A program made the translations under genes and the position numbers. The notes below the pieces were generated by a model that saw only the letters and a program-made list of their open reading frames with translations, was not told where the DNA came from and made no database searches. Positions 51,801 to 54,343 of a DNA stretch of 64,000 bases are shown piece after piece; the first letter of the stretch is position 1, and each line of letters opens with the position of its first letter. This DNA is from Metaphire vulgaris. Taxonomy: Eukaryota; Annelida; Clitellata; Crassiclitellata; Megascolecidae. The stretch is from assembly GCA_018105865.1 (NCBI GenBank), contig CM030867.1, positions 5,132,369 to 5,196,368 on the forward strand. The letters run 5' to 3'.

Positions 51801-54343
51801 GCAGCCGTTCATGAAAATATAAAGGAATCTTTGGATAACCTTTTTACTTACTTTTAAGTAAATTATATTGGACAGATTCTAGCAGGGGTTAGATGGGAAC
51901 CAAGAGTTGCCACGATTGAGTTGTGGAACATTTACCAGCGCACTATAGATCACTATGGACGTACAGATAATGAAGTGGAAGGTTTCCATTTGAAGGTGAG
52001 TCACACTGTTGGAGTTCAACACCCAAACCTGTGGAAATTTCTAAAAGGTCTTCAGGGCTTGCAAGCAGAAACAGAAAAATCAATCGTAGAAATAGATTGC
52101 AGGATAACAGTTAGGAAGCAACGCCCGGGATACTTTTGCTTAGCTGATCGTGTTCGTAACATAGTTCTCAGCTGGCCTAATAGACACAATTTAGAAATAT
52201 ACCCCGAAGCCAAGTTACATTCTCAAATGCGGTGAACATTGAACAATAATTGCACAAACGTGTGCGTCTCCCAGCGTACTGTAATGACATCTTGATATTT
52301 CATTCATTTTTTTAACAATTTTACATTGTCAATTTGTTCAGTGTTTACATTGTTAATTTATTCTATATTTAAATTGTTAATTTTTTAAGTGTTTCAATTG
52401 AGCAAAGACATTTATCAAAAGATACAGGTTTATGTGCCACCACCATTCTGAACATCAATGATATTTATTTGATAAATGTTGTGGTAAAACATAATTATCA
52501 TTTTGTATTACTTGTCAACTAATGTTGTTGAAGAAACAAATTTTAATGGGTCTTAATTCTTCCGTTCTGCAATTTTCAAGATTATATACAAACTGCCAGT
52601 AAGTCTGTTCAGAACTGGAAGATTCTGCCCTGAACTCATGTTACTTCATTCAACAATTTTCAGCTTAAACTCAACACTCCAATAAATATGTCCATGAGGC
52701 TAACAAATGATTCAATAAAAATAAAATGAAAATTCCTTTACAATGAATAATTTATTGGTTATATATCAACAATATTCTTCAGGGGAGGGGGTCAAGAGAA
52801 GTTGACATCAACGATTTCATTTTCAAAAATAATCAAATTTAGTTTTCTAGTGTGAATGCGCTCGTTGTCAGTAGGCCAAGTGTTGGTAGACCAATTGTCG
52901 TAGTAGACCAAGTGTCGGTAGACCAATTGTCGTAGTAGCCCAGATTGGTAGACCTAAAGTCTGTAGACGAAAAGTTTGTAGACGAATTGTCGTGATACTG
53001 GTCAAATCCAGGGTATCTGGCCAGACAAACGGGTGACAGTCTATGGTGGATAAGCCAGGTCAAAAAGATGGGTTTTTAATCCTGTTCCAAAAATCTGTAA
53101 TGAATTTGCAATGCGCACGTGCTGAGGCAATGAGTTCCAGAGTTTGGGGGCGGGCCCTGAGAAGGCATGAGAACCAAGAGCTGTCCGAGTATGGGAGAGG
53201 GATAGAACCATTGCAGACGAGGACCTGGTCGAATATTTGTTTGTTTGCACAGAAAGTTTTGAAAGAAGGCAACTCTGTTCCTTATAATCAAGTGTTTTGT
53301 ATACCTGAAGACAGATTTTAAAGTCTATCCTATCTTTAATAGTGAACGAAGTCCACAAATTAGACATACCTATTATAATATAAGCATAATCTGGCTGCAT
53401 AAAAGAGGCAGTCATAACAGGGGCGGCCATAAAAGGGTGGTCAGAAAGGAGTCAGTCATATCAGGGGCAGCCATCATCTGTAAACTTATTTGTACCCCGT
53501 CACAAAATGTCACTTTCTAATACCCCTTCCCTCGAGCATGATGTAGTTTATGGACGACCACTTGATGGGTGCCTGAGGTCAACAGATCTCAAGTATCCCA
53601 CTTTGTAGTCCAGTAAGCCACTGTGTCAAAACATCATTTTTCAGCAACTTGCAAATATATCTCACAAATATATCTAACAGTGTAACTAAAGTGTAAACAT
53701 GACGATTAATGGGTAGTTGTTGAGACGGGCGTCCTGATGTGTCCATCCGTGCCCTGTAACTGAAGTGTCACTGTATCGGTCCGCACTTAATTACACACAA
53801 TCAACACGCTCACACACACACATATATAGTTTTTGAAGCACAATTTGTTTAATGTCGTGTCTGGGGCGCTGTACTACACGTGCTGAAAAATCGGCATTAA
53901 AAATAACTTTTTTCAGACTTGAAGCAAAGCACCACATGTCTGGGGTGTTGTACTACACATTCTAATAATAACTATTATTATTATTGCTTATTACTACTAT
54001 TACTACTACTACTATTATTATTATTATATTTCTCGTGGAAATTGAGCTATATAAATTTTAGATTAGGTCGCGCTTTCTCCATGGAGCTATATTTGGCTTT
54101 TACGGACTAATTTTCGGCGAGGCGCCCGTCTCGACAACTACCGAAGCGTCGTATCAGCGAACGGTTTTCAGCTAATCGTCCAGGCTTGAGCAAAATTTGC
54201 TAATAGCGAAAACGCTAGCAACCATTGAAAGGATATCGGGCGAATGGTGAGTCAATCTTTCGCTCGTCTAATGGCTTCTTCTGAGTTTCCATCAAACGCC
54301 GAAGATCATCTTTACTTAAGGATTTGCTATCGACTGCAGCCAT
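6096..54343 (-). CDS. ZNF830: ZNF830 (CCDC16/OMCG1) ortholog, whole gene span, eight coding exons
   Basis: A nuclear U1-type zinc-finger protein. In vertebrates the family is part of the XAB2/Aquarius pre-mRNA splicing complex and is needed in early embryos. Proposed exons, minus strand, 5' to 3': 54343-54223, 42513-42407, 28588-28436, 22942-22765, 21277-21183, 20669-20592, 16308-16232, 6270-6096. Lengths 121, 107, 153, 178, 95, 78, 77 and 175 sum to 984 nt, or 327 residues plus stop (the human protein is about 372). The reading frame is kept at every junction, with AG acceptors and GT donors. Order of features: N-terminal DDLRRLM and SPFARY; zinc finger C52-x2-C55-x12-H68-x5-H74; basic SVKRKASD; LPEGFIDDPVLDAK; a charged coiled coil; and a C-terminal acidic run followed by DWRSK. 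All match the family in order. The gene is inflated by transposons: introns 1 and 2 alone exceed 25 kb. The exon 1 donor and the exon 3/4 junction are the least certain. Confidence 0.9.
6767..6944. mobile_element. hAT-like MITE, CAGTGGCGGCTCC family, copy 2
   Basis: A 178-bp element with the family's ends and a perfect 8-bp duplication AGTACATA (6759-6766 and 6945-6952). It lies in ZNF830 intron 7, 0.5 kb upstream of exon 8. Confidence 0.9.
7280..8242 (+). pseudogene. LINE (CR1/L2-like) RT C-terminal half with 3' tail
   Basis: An open frame to the stop at 8172. It contains the RT active-site motif HAYADDVQMY at its 5' edge, then LALNPSKTELLWL, PSTEVRLLGVQFDETLSL, RIDYC, LQMVINASARLIF, GERSVTRGNPALWNSLP and AKKLKTHLF. 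About 297 residues are uninterrupted, so this is a fairly young 5'-truncated insertion. The residues upstream of about 7280 in the same frame do not look like RT. The 3' UTR has GCGCTGTATAAATTGTC and a CTAACTAAC tail (8225-8241). It lies in intron 7 of ZNF830, antisense to the gene. Confidence 0.85.
8831..9790 (-). pseudogene. LINE (CR1/L2-like) RT fragment inserted in copy A
   Basis: Minus-strand reading, 5' to 3': RWTEENR near 9770, FGVLLDFFPRN, RRVKLVQRYLTVSAAVQL, RMDYCNSVF, then LGLPENKLNRLLSVLNLAAR, HIMPLLRDRLHWLR, RIVFKRCWLTFRALYD, GERSFSKGNPLLWNSLPD and LKTHLFNIGFY with a stop at 8913. At least one frameshift lies near 9370. The 3' end carries the GCGCTGGAGAAATTGTC motif and an ATT tail (8831-8846). 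Sequence to about 10000 belongs to the same insertion, because copy A resumes at 10008. Confidence 0.8.
10011..10429. mobile_element. Harbinger-like MITE (GGGGCTGTCCATTAATTATG family) in copy A
   Basis: Starts GGGGCTGTCCATTAATTATG and ends with its imperfect complement (TAATTAATGGACAGTCAG), flanked by TTA at 10008-10010 and 10430-10432. The same MITE sits at the homologous place in copy B (24401-24816), so it was present before the two composite copies separated. Contains CTGACAAGTGAAAAAACAAGG (10198-10218). Confidence 0.75.
10988..14075 (-). pseudogene. Jockey-type LINE ORF2: endonuclease, RT and C-terminal Cys/His segment, inactive
   Basis: Minus strand, 5' to 3'. An APE-like endonuclease (about 13900-13040) contains VEGLSAAKRRLISS, VICLEETHIEK and the catalytic GDFNSHHTNWG. 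After a gap, the RT begins near 12714 (KTGTAPGYNKIHPEFL, YRPISLLSVCY, AGFRKGRST, LDLTAAFDTVWHAGL), then QRNGLPQGSVLAPILFNLYLND. The active-site YADD is replaced by YACN near 12030. The C-terminal segment has a CKYCHQKWGLTDSNLCPCG cluster, as in I/Jockey elements, with a stop at 10996. The frame is broken between 12163 and 12147 and around 12714-13035. The 3' ATT tail is at 10988-11000. The insertion splits CCTCA(T/C)GCT of composite copy A. Confidence 0.85.
14230..16190 (-). pseudogene. decayed LINE RT (minus), split by a later LINE insertion
   Basis: Minus-strand pieces in RT order: LALLNLTMHLDTVGYHILL (about 16090, matching LLDLSAAFDTVDHxILL), NPTKPQLIWFGT (about 15930), ARTLGIILDYELIIKEHI (about 15820) and RSCFYYLRQLRVI (about 15740). 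After the insertion follow SRLDYCGSLFAGLPSVQIGKL (about 15110), LCLAARVIAGVTRRD and SVSPILWNALDTR (about 14770). A further piece, VPEGFVLSPLLFILYMADL (about 14260), is the GVPQGSVLGPLLF motif, displaced downstream of the C-terminus, so more than one copy or a rearrangement is involved. Many stops and frameshifts. Confidence 0.75.
15227..15731 (+). mobile_element. 5'-truncated LINE inserted into the minus-strand LINE, 10-bp TSD
   Basis: A 505-bp insertion flanked by a perfect duplication AATCACTCTA (15217-15226 and 15732-15741). Inside, the plus strand reads KELEKKLIATENKWLRRIL and RIGYKEHITNEEVRERE, the C-terminal block of LINEs with AETWTL/KELEKRL motifs, then degenerates. The 3' end is a CCTGACCTGACC tail. 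Confidence 0.85.
16232..16308 (-). CDS. ZNF830: ZNF830 exon 7
   Basis: Acceptor TTTTAAG, then 25 codons and two bases, then a strong donor GTGAGT. Encodes VSEALLEDDDEQRDAERQIY and AVEER. This aligns with the family's [20 protein letters not shown] segment, the start of the charged coiled coil. Residues about 245-270. The Met codon is split (AT in this exon, G in exon 8), and the phases agree. Confidence 0.92.
16435..17478. mobile_element. piggyBac-like MITE with TTAA target site and internal tandem units
   Basis: Ends TTAA-CCCGTTCCCGGG and CCCGGGAACGGG-TTAA (target copies 16431-16434 and 17479-17482). The 1044-bp interior is mostly two tandem ~350-bp units (from about 16705 and 17060), each running from AAAATCATAACT to ATATAGCCTGAAATATA and sharing GTAGAGTGGACCCTACCCC-like and GCTAAACAACGGTGCAAAC. 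No transposase. A second member is at 29689-30708, and inverted internal units occur at 18085-18720. Confidence 0.75.
17668..17790. repeat. short repeat of the AGTGTTGGGTAA ... AACTAGTTAC type
   Basis: Begins CTCAGTGTTGGGTAAGATAC and contains repeated AACTAGTTACAGTTACGTTACTT. This resembles a class of short dispersed elements common in animal genomes. Boundaries are not resolved. Confidence 0.45.
17814..17973. mobile_element. pogo/Tigger-like MITE
   Basis: A 160-bp element with inverted ends CAGTAGAACCTCGTTATA and TATAACGAGGTTCTACTG, flanked by TA (17812-17813 and 17974-17975). Followed by two direct copies of GTAGTACCAATTGT (17985-18015). Confidence 0.8.
18085..18720. repeat. inverted internal units of the piggyBac-like MITE
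   Basis: Two units in the opposite orientation to 16435-17478, each containing CCATTGTTTAGCGTTTTTA and CTCCTCTTTCTAACCATC. The CCCG-type ends are missing, so this is a rearranged partial copy. Confidence 0.6.
18875..19560 (-). pseudogene. decayed LINE (same family as 57149-59372)
   Basis: Minus strand: NLLALNLSKTEFLL near 19480, then TITTSIVHSKLDYCNSLYYN, LPKTSISKLQSIQNALAQAV, TKSPKFCHISLTLKSLLHWL and, in other frames, the FRETL/F-type C-terminus near 18880. Frameshifts are present. Shares SKLDYCNSLYYNLPKTS with the large copy at 57-59 kb. Confidence 0.8.
19561..20591. other. intron 6 sequence, nothing recognised
   Basis: AT-rich intronic sequence between the LINE and exon 6. A short imperfect repeat (TTTGCAGGCC at 20249-20258 and 20272-20281) is the only structure noted. 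Confidence 0.4.
20592..20669 (-). CDS. ZNF830: ZNF830 exon 6
   Basis: Acceptor GGTTTTAAG, 26 whole codons (phase 0 at both ends), donor GTAAAT. Encodes VRNVPYKDKMEEQLELFQKE and MKLQET, aligning with the family block that precedes ISEAIV (DxWDEFQKAM-like). Charged, helical. Residues about 219-244. Confidence 0.9.
21183..21277 (-). CDS. ZNF830: ZNF830 exon 5
   Basis: Acceptor CATTTTTGCAG, two bases completing a Ser codon from exon 4, 31 codons, donor GTTTGT. Contains QSFPEGLPEGFIDDPVLDAK, the family signature (LPxGFFDDPxVDAR-like). Residues about 188-218. The acceptor is only 29 nt from a snap-back palindrome. Confidence 0.93.
21307..21417. repeat. 111-bp near-perfect palindrome
   Basis: The left arm from TACTTTCCCGTTATCCGGAC is the reverse complement of the right arm ending GTCCAGATAACGGGAAAGTA, with about 47-bp arms and two or three mismatches. 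Both arms carry ATTAGGGTTAGGGT. It looks like a snap-back MITE and lies in the region where the branch point of intron 4 of ZNF830 would be. Confidence 0.85.
21418..22560. other. intron 4 sequence with a diffuse repeat
   Basis: Between about 22080 and 22420 are blocks (GAGAGCTAAACA, TCAGGAAAGGTGCAA, AATAAGTCCA with AAAGTTTCA) that recur in altered order at 56430-56700. The start of the span shows no gene or repeat I can name. Confidence 0.45.
22765..22942 (-). CDS. ZNF830: ZNF830 exon 4 (5' boundary uncertain)
   Basis: The frame reads NSAKLDIKSAVNTGARNMDI, then TAVPLRCEDESFSNSDMAVD and ends CTVSGFT, with one base left at donor GTATGA (22764-22759). That base plus GC from exon 5 makes Ser, so the 3' phase is well supported. 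I chose the acceptor at CCATTGCAACAG (phase 0). Alternatives lie at TTTTAACAG (22967) and GTTGCAG, but their phase does not match exon 3. This part of the family is poorly conserved, so homology helps little. Confidence 0.7.
23271..23468. repeat. 99-bp tandem duplication
   Basis: GGCAGCTTTCAGTCTTTCCC starts at 23283 and again at 23382. The two units are nearly identical down to ATCAATTTTGTAATG. Intronic, apparently recent. Confidence 0.9.
23607..25236 (+). mobile_element. hAT-like composite element, copy B
   Basis: A 1630-bp element with ends CAGTGATATTT and AAATATCACTG; flanking octamers CTGAGTAG and CTGAGTGA share their first six bases. Subterminal regions are full of AACTGAAAT/ATTTCAGTT repeats. 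Inside: a ~105-bp segment duplicated at 23772-23878 and 23980-24090, CGCTTGTCAG at 24156, and a nested Harbinger-like MITE. No transposase. Inverted homolog of copy A (8457-14230). Confidence 0.65.
24401..24816. mobile_element. Harbinger-like MITE nested in copy B
   Basis: 416 bp, starting GGGGCTGTGAATTAATTATG and ending CATAATTAATGGACAGCCCC, flanked by TAA (24398-24400 and 24817-24819). Same position as the member at 10011-10429. Contains ACCTTGTTTTTTCACTTGTC (24638-24657). Confidence 0.8.
25289..25555 (-). mobile_element. tRNA-derived SINE with 14-bp TSD
   Basis: On the minus strand the head (25555 to about 25475) has a pol III A box TTAGCAGAGTGG and B box GGTTCGAGTCC, followed by a non-tRNA body that includes TTGACTCAGCC and GATAAAATGAG. 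It ends in a short ACTTTACTTT tail and is flanked by a perfect TTAGTAAGTAGTAA duplication (25275-25288 and 25556-25569). The TSD and body argue against a functional tRNA gene. Confidence 0.88.
25845..26010. repeat. CT-rich low-complexity tract
   Basis: Pyrimidine-rich plus strand (CCCTCTCCTCTTCCCTCTTC-like). Open frames here are compositional. Confidence 0.8.
26338..27165. mobile_element. MITE with ~230-bp terminal inverted repeats
   Basis: Ends CAGGGTTATTTCTAGAATTA and TAATTCTAGAAATAACCCTG. Inverted homology extends to about 26573 on the left and about 26940 on the right. Each arm holds two copies of the (T)GCTTGTCAG-type motif. The centre carries a CT-rich tract and no transposase. hAT-like by its CAGGG end, but I found no TSD. 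Confidence 0.75.
27168..27620. repeat. duplicated ~105-bp segment
   Basis: ATCACCGGTTCTTAGCA ... GGAGAATTGTTGCCCAAGA occurs at about 27169-27272 and 27516-27607, 345 bp apart, 5-10% diverged. The piece between (TGTTCCCTCTAAGGTGGGTG at 27280-27299) resembles the end of the MITE at 43993, so an insertion may have split a duplicate. Confidence 0.6.
27621..28435. other. intron 3 sequence, nothing recognised
   Basis: AT-rich sequence next to exon 3. No repeats with clear ends and no coding signal. Confidence 0.4.
28436..28588 (-). CDS. ZNF830: ZNF830 exon 3 (3' boundary uncertain)
   Basis: Acceptor TTTATTTCCAG, phase 0, which fits exon 2. Encodes NVGLYKMQTVQRPQESTNFV, then KLSTSNSSSVKRKASDTIDL and QEKEKLAKCRY. 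SVKRKASD matches the basic, probable nuclear-localisation segment after the zinc finger in ZNF830. Residues about 77-127. Donor options are GTTTGA (used here, phase 0, joins exon 4) or GTAGAT eight bases earlier (phase 1, would need an extra small exon). Both donors are weak. Confidence 0.75.
28690..29045 (-). pseudogene. LINE C-terminal fragment (AETWTL type)
   Basis: Minus strand: HAAETWTLFSADEQT near 29010, then HHVTNAKTLNAG, LPLVHFVCRRR and ALFEHVARLDHTAPPNQ. These correspond to the AETWTL ... ITNEEVRRRTG ... RLxxFGHVARLDD blocks of non-LTR retrotransposons. The frame shifts at least twice. The 125-codon plus-strand ORF here is its shadow. Confidence 0.7.
29256..29345. repeat. fragment of the GGGCGTAGCGACGG hAT-like MITE
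   Basis: Contains ATGGGCGTAGCGACGGGAAG followed by a G-run and TATATAC repeats, as at 3675 and (inverted) 39922. The other end was not found. Confidence 0.55.
29372..29482. repeat. cluster of four ~20-bp palindromes (AGGCAATG...CATTGCCT)
   Basis: AGGCAATGCTGACATTGCCT, AGGCAATGTCAACATTCCCT, AGGCAATGTCAACATTGACT and AGGCATTGTTTAGCAATGCCT follow one another at ~30-bp spacing. Each is a near-perfect inverted repeat. Function unknown. Confidence 0.75.
29689..30708. mobile_element. piggyBac-like MITE, second member
   Basis: TTAA target copies at 29685-29688 and 30709-30712; ends CCTCTTAACTGGG and CCCTGTTAAGGGG. Interior as in 16435-17478: two tandem ~350-bp units with GCTAAACAACGGTGCAAACC and TAGAGTGGACCCTACCCCC. 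Shares GATTTAGTTACTATCCATTC near its left end. Confidence 0.75.
30935..31030. repeat. right half of a GGGGCTGTCC Harbinger-like MITE
   Basis: TCAACAGCTGTCAAACTTTT and TTGACATAATTAATGGACAG with CCCC, followed by TTA. The left half is missing. Confidence 0.65.
31031..31500. other. no gene identified
   Basis: Intron 2 sequence. An ATG in a GCGGCCATG context lies on the minus strand at 31302, but the short frame does not match anything I know and the real ZNF830 exon 1 is at 54343. Confidence 0.35.
31501..34118 (+). pseudogene. LINE (CR1/L2-like): ORF1 remnant, endonuclease and N-terminal RT
   Basis: Plus strand. A possible ORF1/linker ends with SREQLRDF near 31940. The endonuclease starts at GTWNVCSIRNK (32102) and includes VTESWH and VIVPEDFNIHM, where the catalytic GDFN has become EDFN. 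RT follows from about 33280: KTCELDPIPTF, LKQTGLDESEMSSYR, SASHSTETLLLHLISDLYR, LFDVSAAFDTVDRDILLQRL, VSQGSVLG and MYADDK at 34088-34105, where it stops abruptly. Several frameshifts and stops. The break at 34118 coincides with the start of an opposite-strand LINE. In intron 2, antisense to ZNF830. Confidence 0.85.
34119..35040 (-). pseudogene. LINE fragment (endonuclease end to RT start), family of 57149-59372
   Basis: Minus strand: GHTLDLPITSLLHHYL near 34980 (end of the endonuclease), then SSHNSKPWYNSFIHAFKSF (34690), RTHSPSDLLNLRSATNRFHN and further sequence to 34119 that matches the RT entry of the copy at 58740-59370. No catalytic RT residues are present. Confidence 0.75.
35090..36395 (+). 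pseudogene. LINE RT C-terminal part (FADD type) with 3' tail
   Basis: Plus strand: KTFTDLDFADDVALLAQM (about 35230-35280, RT active site intact), LGLEVNWSKTKIQ, FVYLGSLTD, then after a stop at 35507 LLYGVETWTLTSSMIRKLDA, ATNEEVFRRTGEEPIS and RLHYFGHVARA. Frame broken near 35510. The 3' region includes GGCGCTATATAAATATTTTG and a TTACA tail (36340-36395), though that tail may belong to another LINE. A distinct clade from the CR1/L2 copies here. Confidence 0.8.
36396..37136. other. unassigned intron 2 segment with an exon-like frame on the minus strand
   Basis: 36396-36990 has no recognised repeat. On the minus strand, one frame of 36490-36660 ends QVSENSCEWVLTRLKEK at a consensus-like donor GCG|GTGAGT (36499), and another gives MDKVRMNVETPEE followed by a stop. 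I cannot name a protein. From 37036 begin repeats of AAAATCACGCCAC that continue beyond mariner copy 2. Confidence 0.3.
37137..38420 (-). mobile_element. mariner-like DNA transposon, copy 2 (full length)
   Basis: A 1284-bp element with TA target copies at 37135-37136 and 38421-38422. Long TIRs of about 160 bp start CGAGGGGCACTCAATAAG and CGAGGGCCACTCAATAAG. Opposite orientation to copy 1 and almost identical outside copy 1's two deletions. Confidence 0.92.
37245..38248 (-). pseudogene. mariner transposase pseudogene (copy 2)
   Basis: ATG at 38248 (minus). Reads the HTH region, then IVTGNEL and a stop at the place where the family has TGDETW: the first catalytic Asp is Asn and the Trp codon is TGA. 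The frame resumes with PKKFRP, shifts near 37660, and continues WDCEEILLIDFMAHKTTSI, HDNAPVH (second Asp intact) and QCNYFLF (third Asp is Asn). Another TGA occurs early (FW-stop-KQF), shared with copy 1. The shared defects mean both copies descend from an already defective parent that was mobilised in trans. Confidence 0.9.
38620..39640. repeat. ~1-kb G-rich minisatellite
   Basis: Degenerate units such as GGGGTTTGGGGCCTGTGGGG, GGGTATGGGTTGGGGCC and GATTGGGAGAGGGATGGGGA repeat about ten times. Strong strand skew (plus strand almost without C). The long Pro-rich and Gly-rich frames here are compositional. Confidence 0.9.
39762..39845. repeat. AT/GT dinucleotide microsatellite
   Basis: (TA)n with an internal (TG)n block of about 19 bases, then (TA)n and an AT-rich tail. 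Confidence 0.9.
39846..39922. repeat. hAT-like MITE end (inverted GGGGCGTAGC type)
   Basis: Reverse complement begins CCAGGGGCGTAGCAAGGAAT with TTGATTAGGGGG, as in the right end of 3675-4017 (TTGATTTGGGGGTATA). The other end is lost in the microsatellite. Confidence 0.6.
39923..40200 (-). pseudogene. small LINE RT fragment
   Basis: Minus strand: DIERILKDFDQTVASLSLTA and SWSKTKVQNLGTDTS, the block after FADD in the same LINE type as 35090-36395. Interrupted at its 3' side by the MITE end at 39922. Confidence 0.65.
40406..41466. mobile_element. pogo/Tigger-like non-autonomous element
   Basis: 1061 bp, ends CAGTAAAACCTCTTTAGCTC and GAGCTAAAGAGGTATTACTG, TA at 40404-40405 and 41467-41468. Contains a tandem duplication of about 72 bp (CCCCTCCAGCTCAAATTTCA at 40783 and 40850). 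No transposase. Confidence 0.8.
41700..42293 (-). pseudogene. LINE C-terminal RT fragment (family of 57149-59372)
   Basis: Minus strand: APDTTITSVPTAKN, ESQISQLLKACYAHIRDLRR, ATSIVHSKLDYCDTLYYDL, then HWLKITECIQW and RPLNQSSLKICN. 5'-truncated at 42293, a little over 100 bp from exon 2 of ZNF830. Confidence 0.8.
42407..42513 (-). CDS. ZNF830: ZNF830 exon 2 (U1-type zinc finger)
   Basis: Acceptor TTAACTAG, two bases completing the split codon, 35 codons, donor GTGAGA. Encodes CTYNSLGQLSCILCNCPIKN and EVLWKVHIHKKEHKM. YNSLGQLSC-LC and the LW-H segment match the family closely. The finger is C-x2-C-x12-H-x5-H (residues 52, 55, 68, 74), the spacing of U1/matrin-type RNA- and DNA-binding fingers. 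An alternative acceptor at ATAATAG, 15 bases in, would break the frame with exon 1. Confidence 0.92.
42931..43116. mobile_element. hAT-like MITE, CAGTGGCGGCTCC family, copy 3 (inverted)
   Basis: 186 bp with a perfect 8-bp duplication GATTGACC (42923-42930 and 43117-43124). Internal sequence is the reverse complement of copies 1 and 2. Confidence 0.92.
43993..44488. mobile_element. hAT-like MITE (CAATGTTCCCTCTAA) with a CAATCAGAACGCT array
   Basis: 496 bp, ends CAATGTTCCCTCTAA and TTAGAGGGAACATTG, flanking octamer GGAGGGAG on both sides (low-complexity, so weak as TSD). Six copies of CAATCAGAACGCT lie at 44180-44325. Confidence 0.8.
44657..44932. mobile_element. MITE with TAGGGTTGCCAGAT ends
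   Basis: 276 bp, TAGGGTTGCCAGATATCC left and GGAGATCTGGCAACCCTA right. TSD not clear. A single end of the same type (TTGGCAACCCTATG) is at 49744-49757. Confidence 0.75.
44994..45260. repeat. diverged tandem duplication
   Basis: TTACTTTCTCAC(T/A)GTCAAA ... GTTCCCACGGTTATTAAATA ... ACTTGGCGGAGGGGGAGCGT occurs at 45031-45136 and 45174-45262. Confidence 0.75.
45580..45685. repeat. CT microsatellite
   Basis: TCTC-rich tract inside the 43739-45847 element. Confidence 0.85.
46140..47030 (-). pseudogene. decayed copy of a multicopy animal protein family (middle and C-terminal part)
   Basis: Minus strand, 5' to 3', in shifting frames: RAVLLHNGKYPLPTHWAYHL (about 47010), WNICRDLKVVAILLCVQL (46900), YTKYCCFLCEWDSQ (46850), HYVRKDWPPCRDLVLGQKNH (46790), then EMQHVTEDNFF, NLCAVSDEHSERFHKDI (46330) and a C-terminus near 46190. 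This order (GDLKVVGILLGLQ; YTKYPCFLCxWDSR; SEEHGERFHQDI) is that of a family I know as many near-identical uncharacterised proteins in Hydra and arthropods, behaving like a mobile element. Here it is dead. N-terminal blocks of the family are at 61580-62660. Confidence 0.7.
47430..47740. repeat. repeat with a 23-bp palindrome and a 20-bp tandem array
   Basis: CAGGGGGTGCAG/TGCACCCCCTG palindrome at 47457-47479, then about five degenerate units of GCTAAAATTGGCCAAAAATT (47520-47615). Resembles the end of a MITE starting CAGGCCCGTAC. The other end is not defined. Confidence 0.55.
48034..48546. mobile_element. foldback element with inverted GGTACC arrays
   Basis: 513 bp. Left array (48034-48150): units like GGAAGATTCGGTACC repeated, four GGTACC sites. 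Right array (48418-48546): inverted units like GGTACCGAATTATCC, five GGTACC sites. Ends GGTGACCGGAAGATTCGGTA and (reverse complement) GGTTCCCGGAACATTCGGTA. Flanking octamers ATCCATTA and AACCATTA differ at one base. Interior has a short TTAGGG run (48366-48395) and no ORF. Confidence 0.8.
48547..49139. other. intron 1 sequence, no feature recognised
   Basis: No coding signal or clear repeats. It precedes the hAT fragment and might include decayed upstream parts of that transposase, but I cannot show it. Confidence 0.3.
49140..49375 (+). pseudogene. hAT transposase C-terminal dimerisation domain fragment
   Basis: Plus strand: FPISNANVERIFSLMKILWT, then DERNRTRPELQCESQF and a stop. This is the hAT dimerisation signature (SNxxVERxFSxMxxxxTxxRNR). 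In the standard reading, only about 45 codons up to the stop near 49370 are clear. Confidence 0.75.
50116..52999 (+). mobile_element. MULE DNA transposon with inverted tandem-array ends and 10-bp TSD
   Basis: 2884 bp flanked by a perfect GGTCAAATCC (50106-50115 and 53000-53009). Ends: GGTTCCGCGACAATTCGTCT left, AGTATCACGACAATTCGTCT right (reverse complement). Each ~110-150-bp end is an array of ACTTGGTCTACCGAC/TTCGTCTACAGAC-like units, inverted between ends, so the element can fold back. It carries FLYWCH and MULE transposase coding sequence. A LINE 3' end (GAGGCGCTATAAATATTTTG, 50659-50678) has inserted near its left side. Confidence 0.9.
50790..52235 (+). pseudogene. MULE transposase with N-terminal FLYWCH-type finger (broken)
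   Basis: An N-terminal FLYWCH-like zinc finger lies at about 50795-50960 (NRPLLITSIGYSYTRNRQ, then WKCELRSTCSSHYKE in the next frame). The MULE core follows: CNSILMDGTFKTVPPHFSQL (51338-51397, with the DGTF catalytic Asp), VFERAAINALQVQWPNIMVS, GCFFNLNQNIWRKIQELGLA, AAVAFVPPEEVFQSWDDLL, and the C-terminal EVEGFHLKVSHTVGVQHPNL. Stops or frameshifts at about 50880, 51457, 51820 and 51900 split it into three large ORFs. The middle motif order matches animal MULEs that pair FLYWCH with a MULE domain. Recently inactivated by its good state. Confidence 0.85.
53041..53390 (-). pseudogene. L2-type LINE C-terminus
   Basis: Minus strand: IKDRIDFKICLQVYKTLD, SSSAMVLSLSHTRTALGS, HAFSGPAPKLWNSLPQHVRI and GTGLKTHLFDLAYPP with a stop at 53041. 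Last ~115 codons of an L2-like ORF2. It starts 32 bp beyond the MULE's right TSD. Confidence 0.85.
53391..54222. other. intron 1 proximal sequence with short repeats
   Basis: TGTCTGGGGCGCTGTACTAC (53858) and TGTCTGGGGTGTTGTACTAC (53938) are near-identical direct repeats. An ATT/ACT microsatellite (53963-54028) precedes GAGCTATATAAATTTTAG, which looks like a LINE 3' end. Confidence 0.5.
54223..54343 (-). CDS. ZNF830: ZNF830 exon 1 (start codon)
   Basis: ATG at 54343. Encodes MAAVDSKSLSKDDLRRLMET, then QKKPLDERKIDSPFARYPFN and one base before donor GTTGCT. DDLRRLM-x(n)-K-x-DSPFARY is the conserved N-terminus of the family (vertebrate: NQxELRRLMKEKQ and ESPFAKYN). The donor is not a strong consensus. 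An upstream ATG at 54357, in another frame, opens a 9-codon uORF overlapping the start. CCGGTTTTCATTTAG just before it could also be an acceptor of a 5' UTR intron. Confidence 0.9.
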
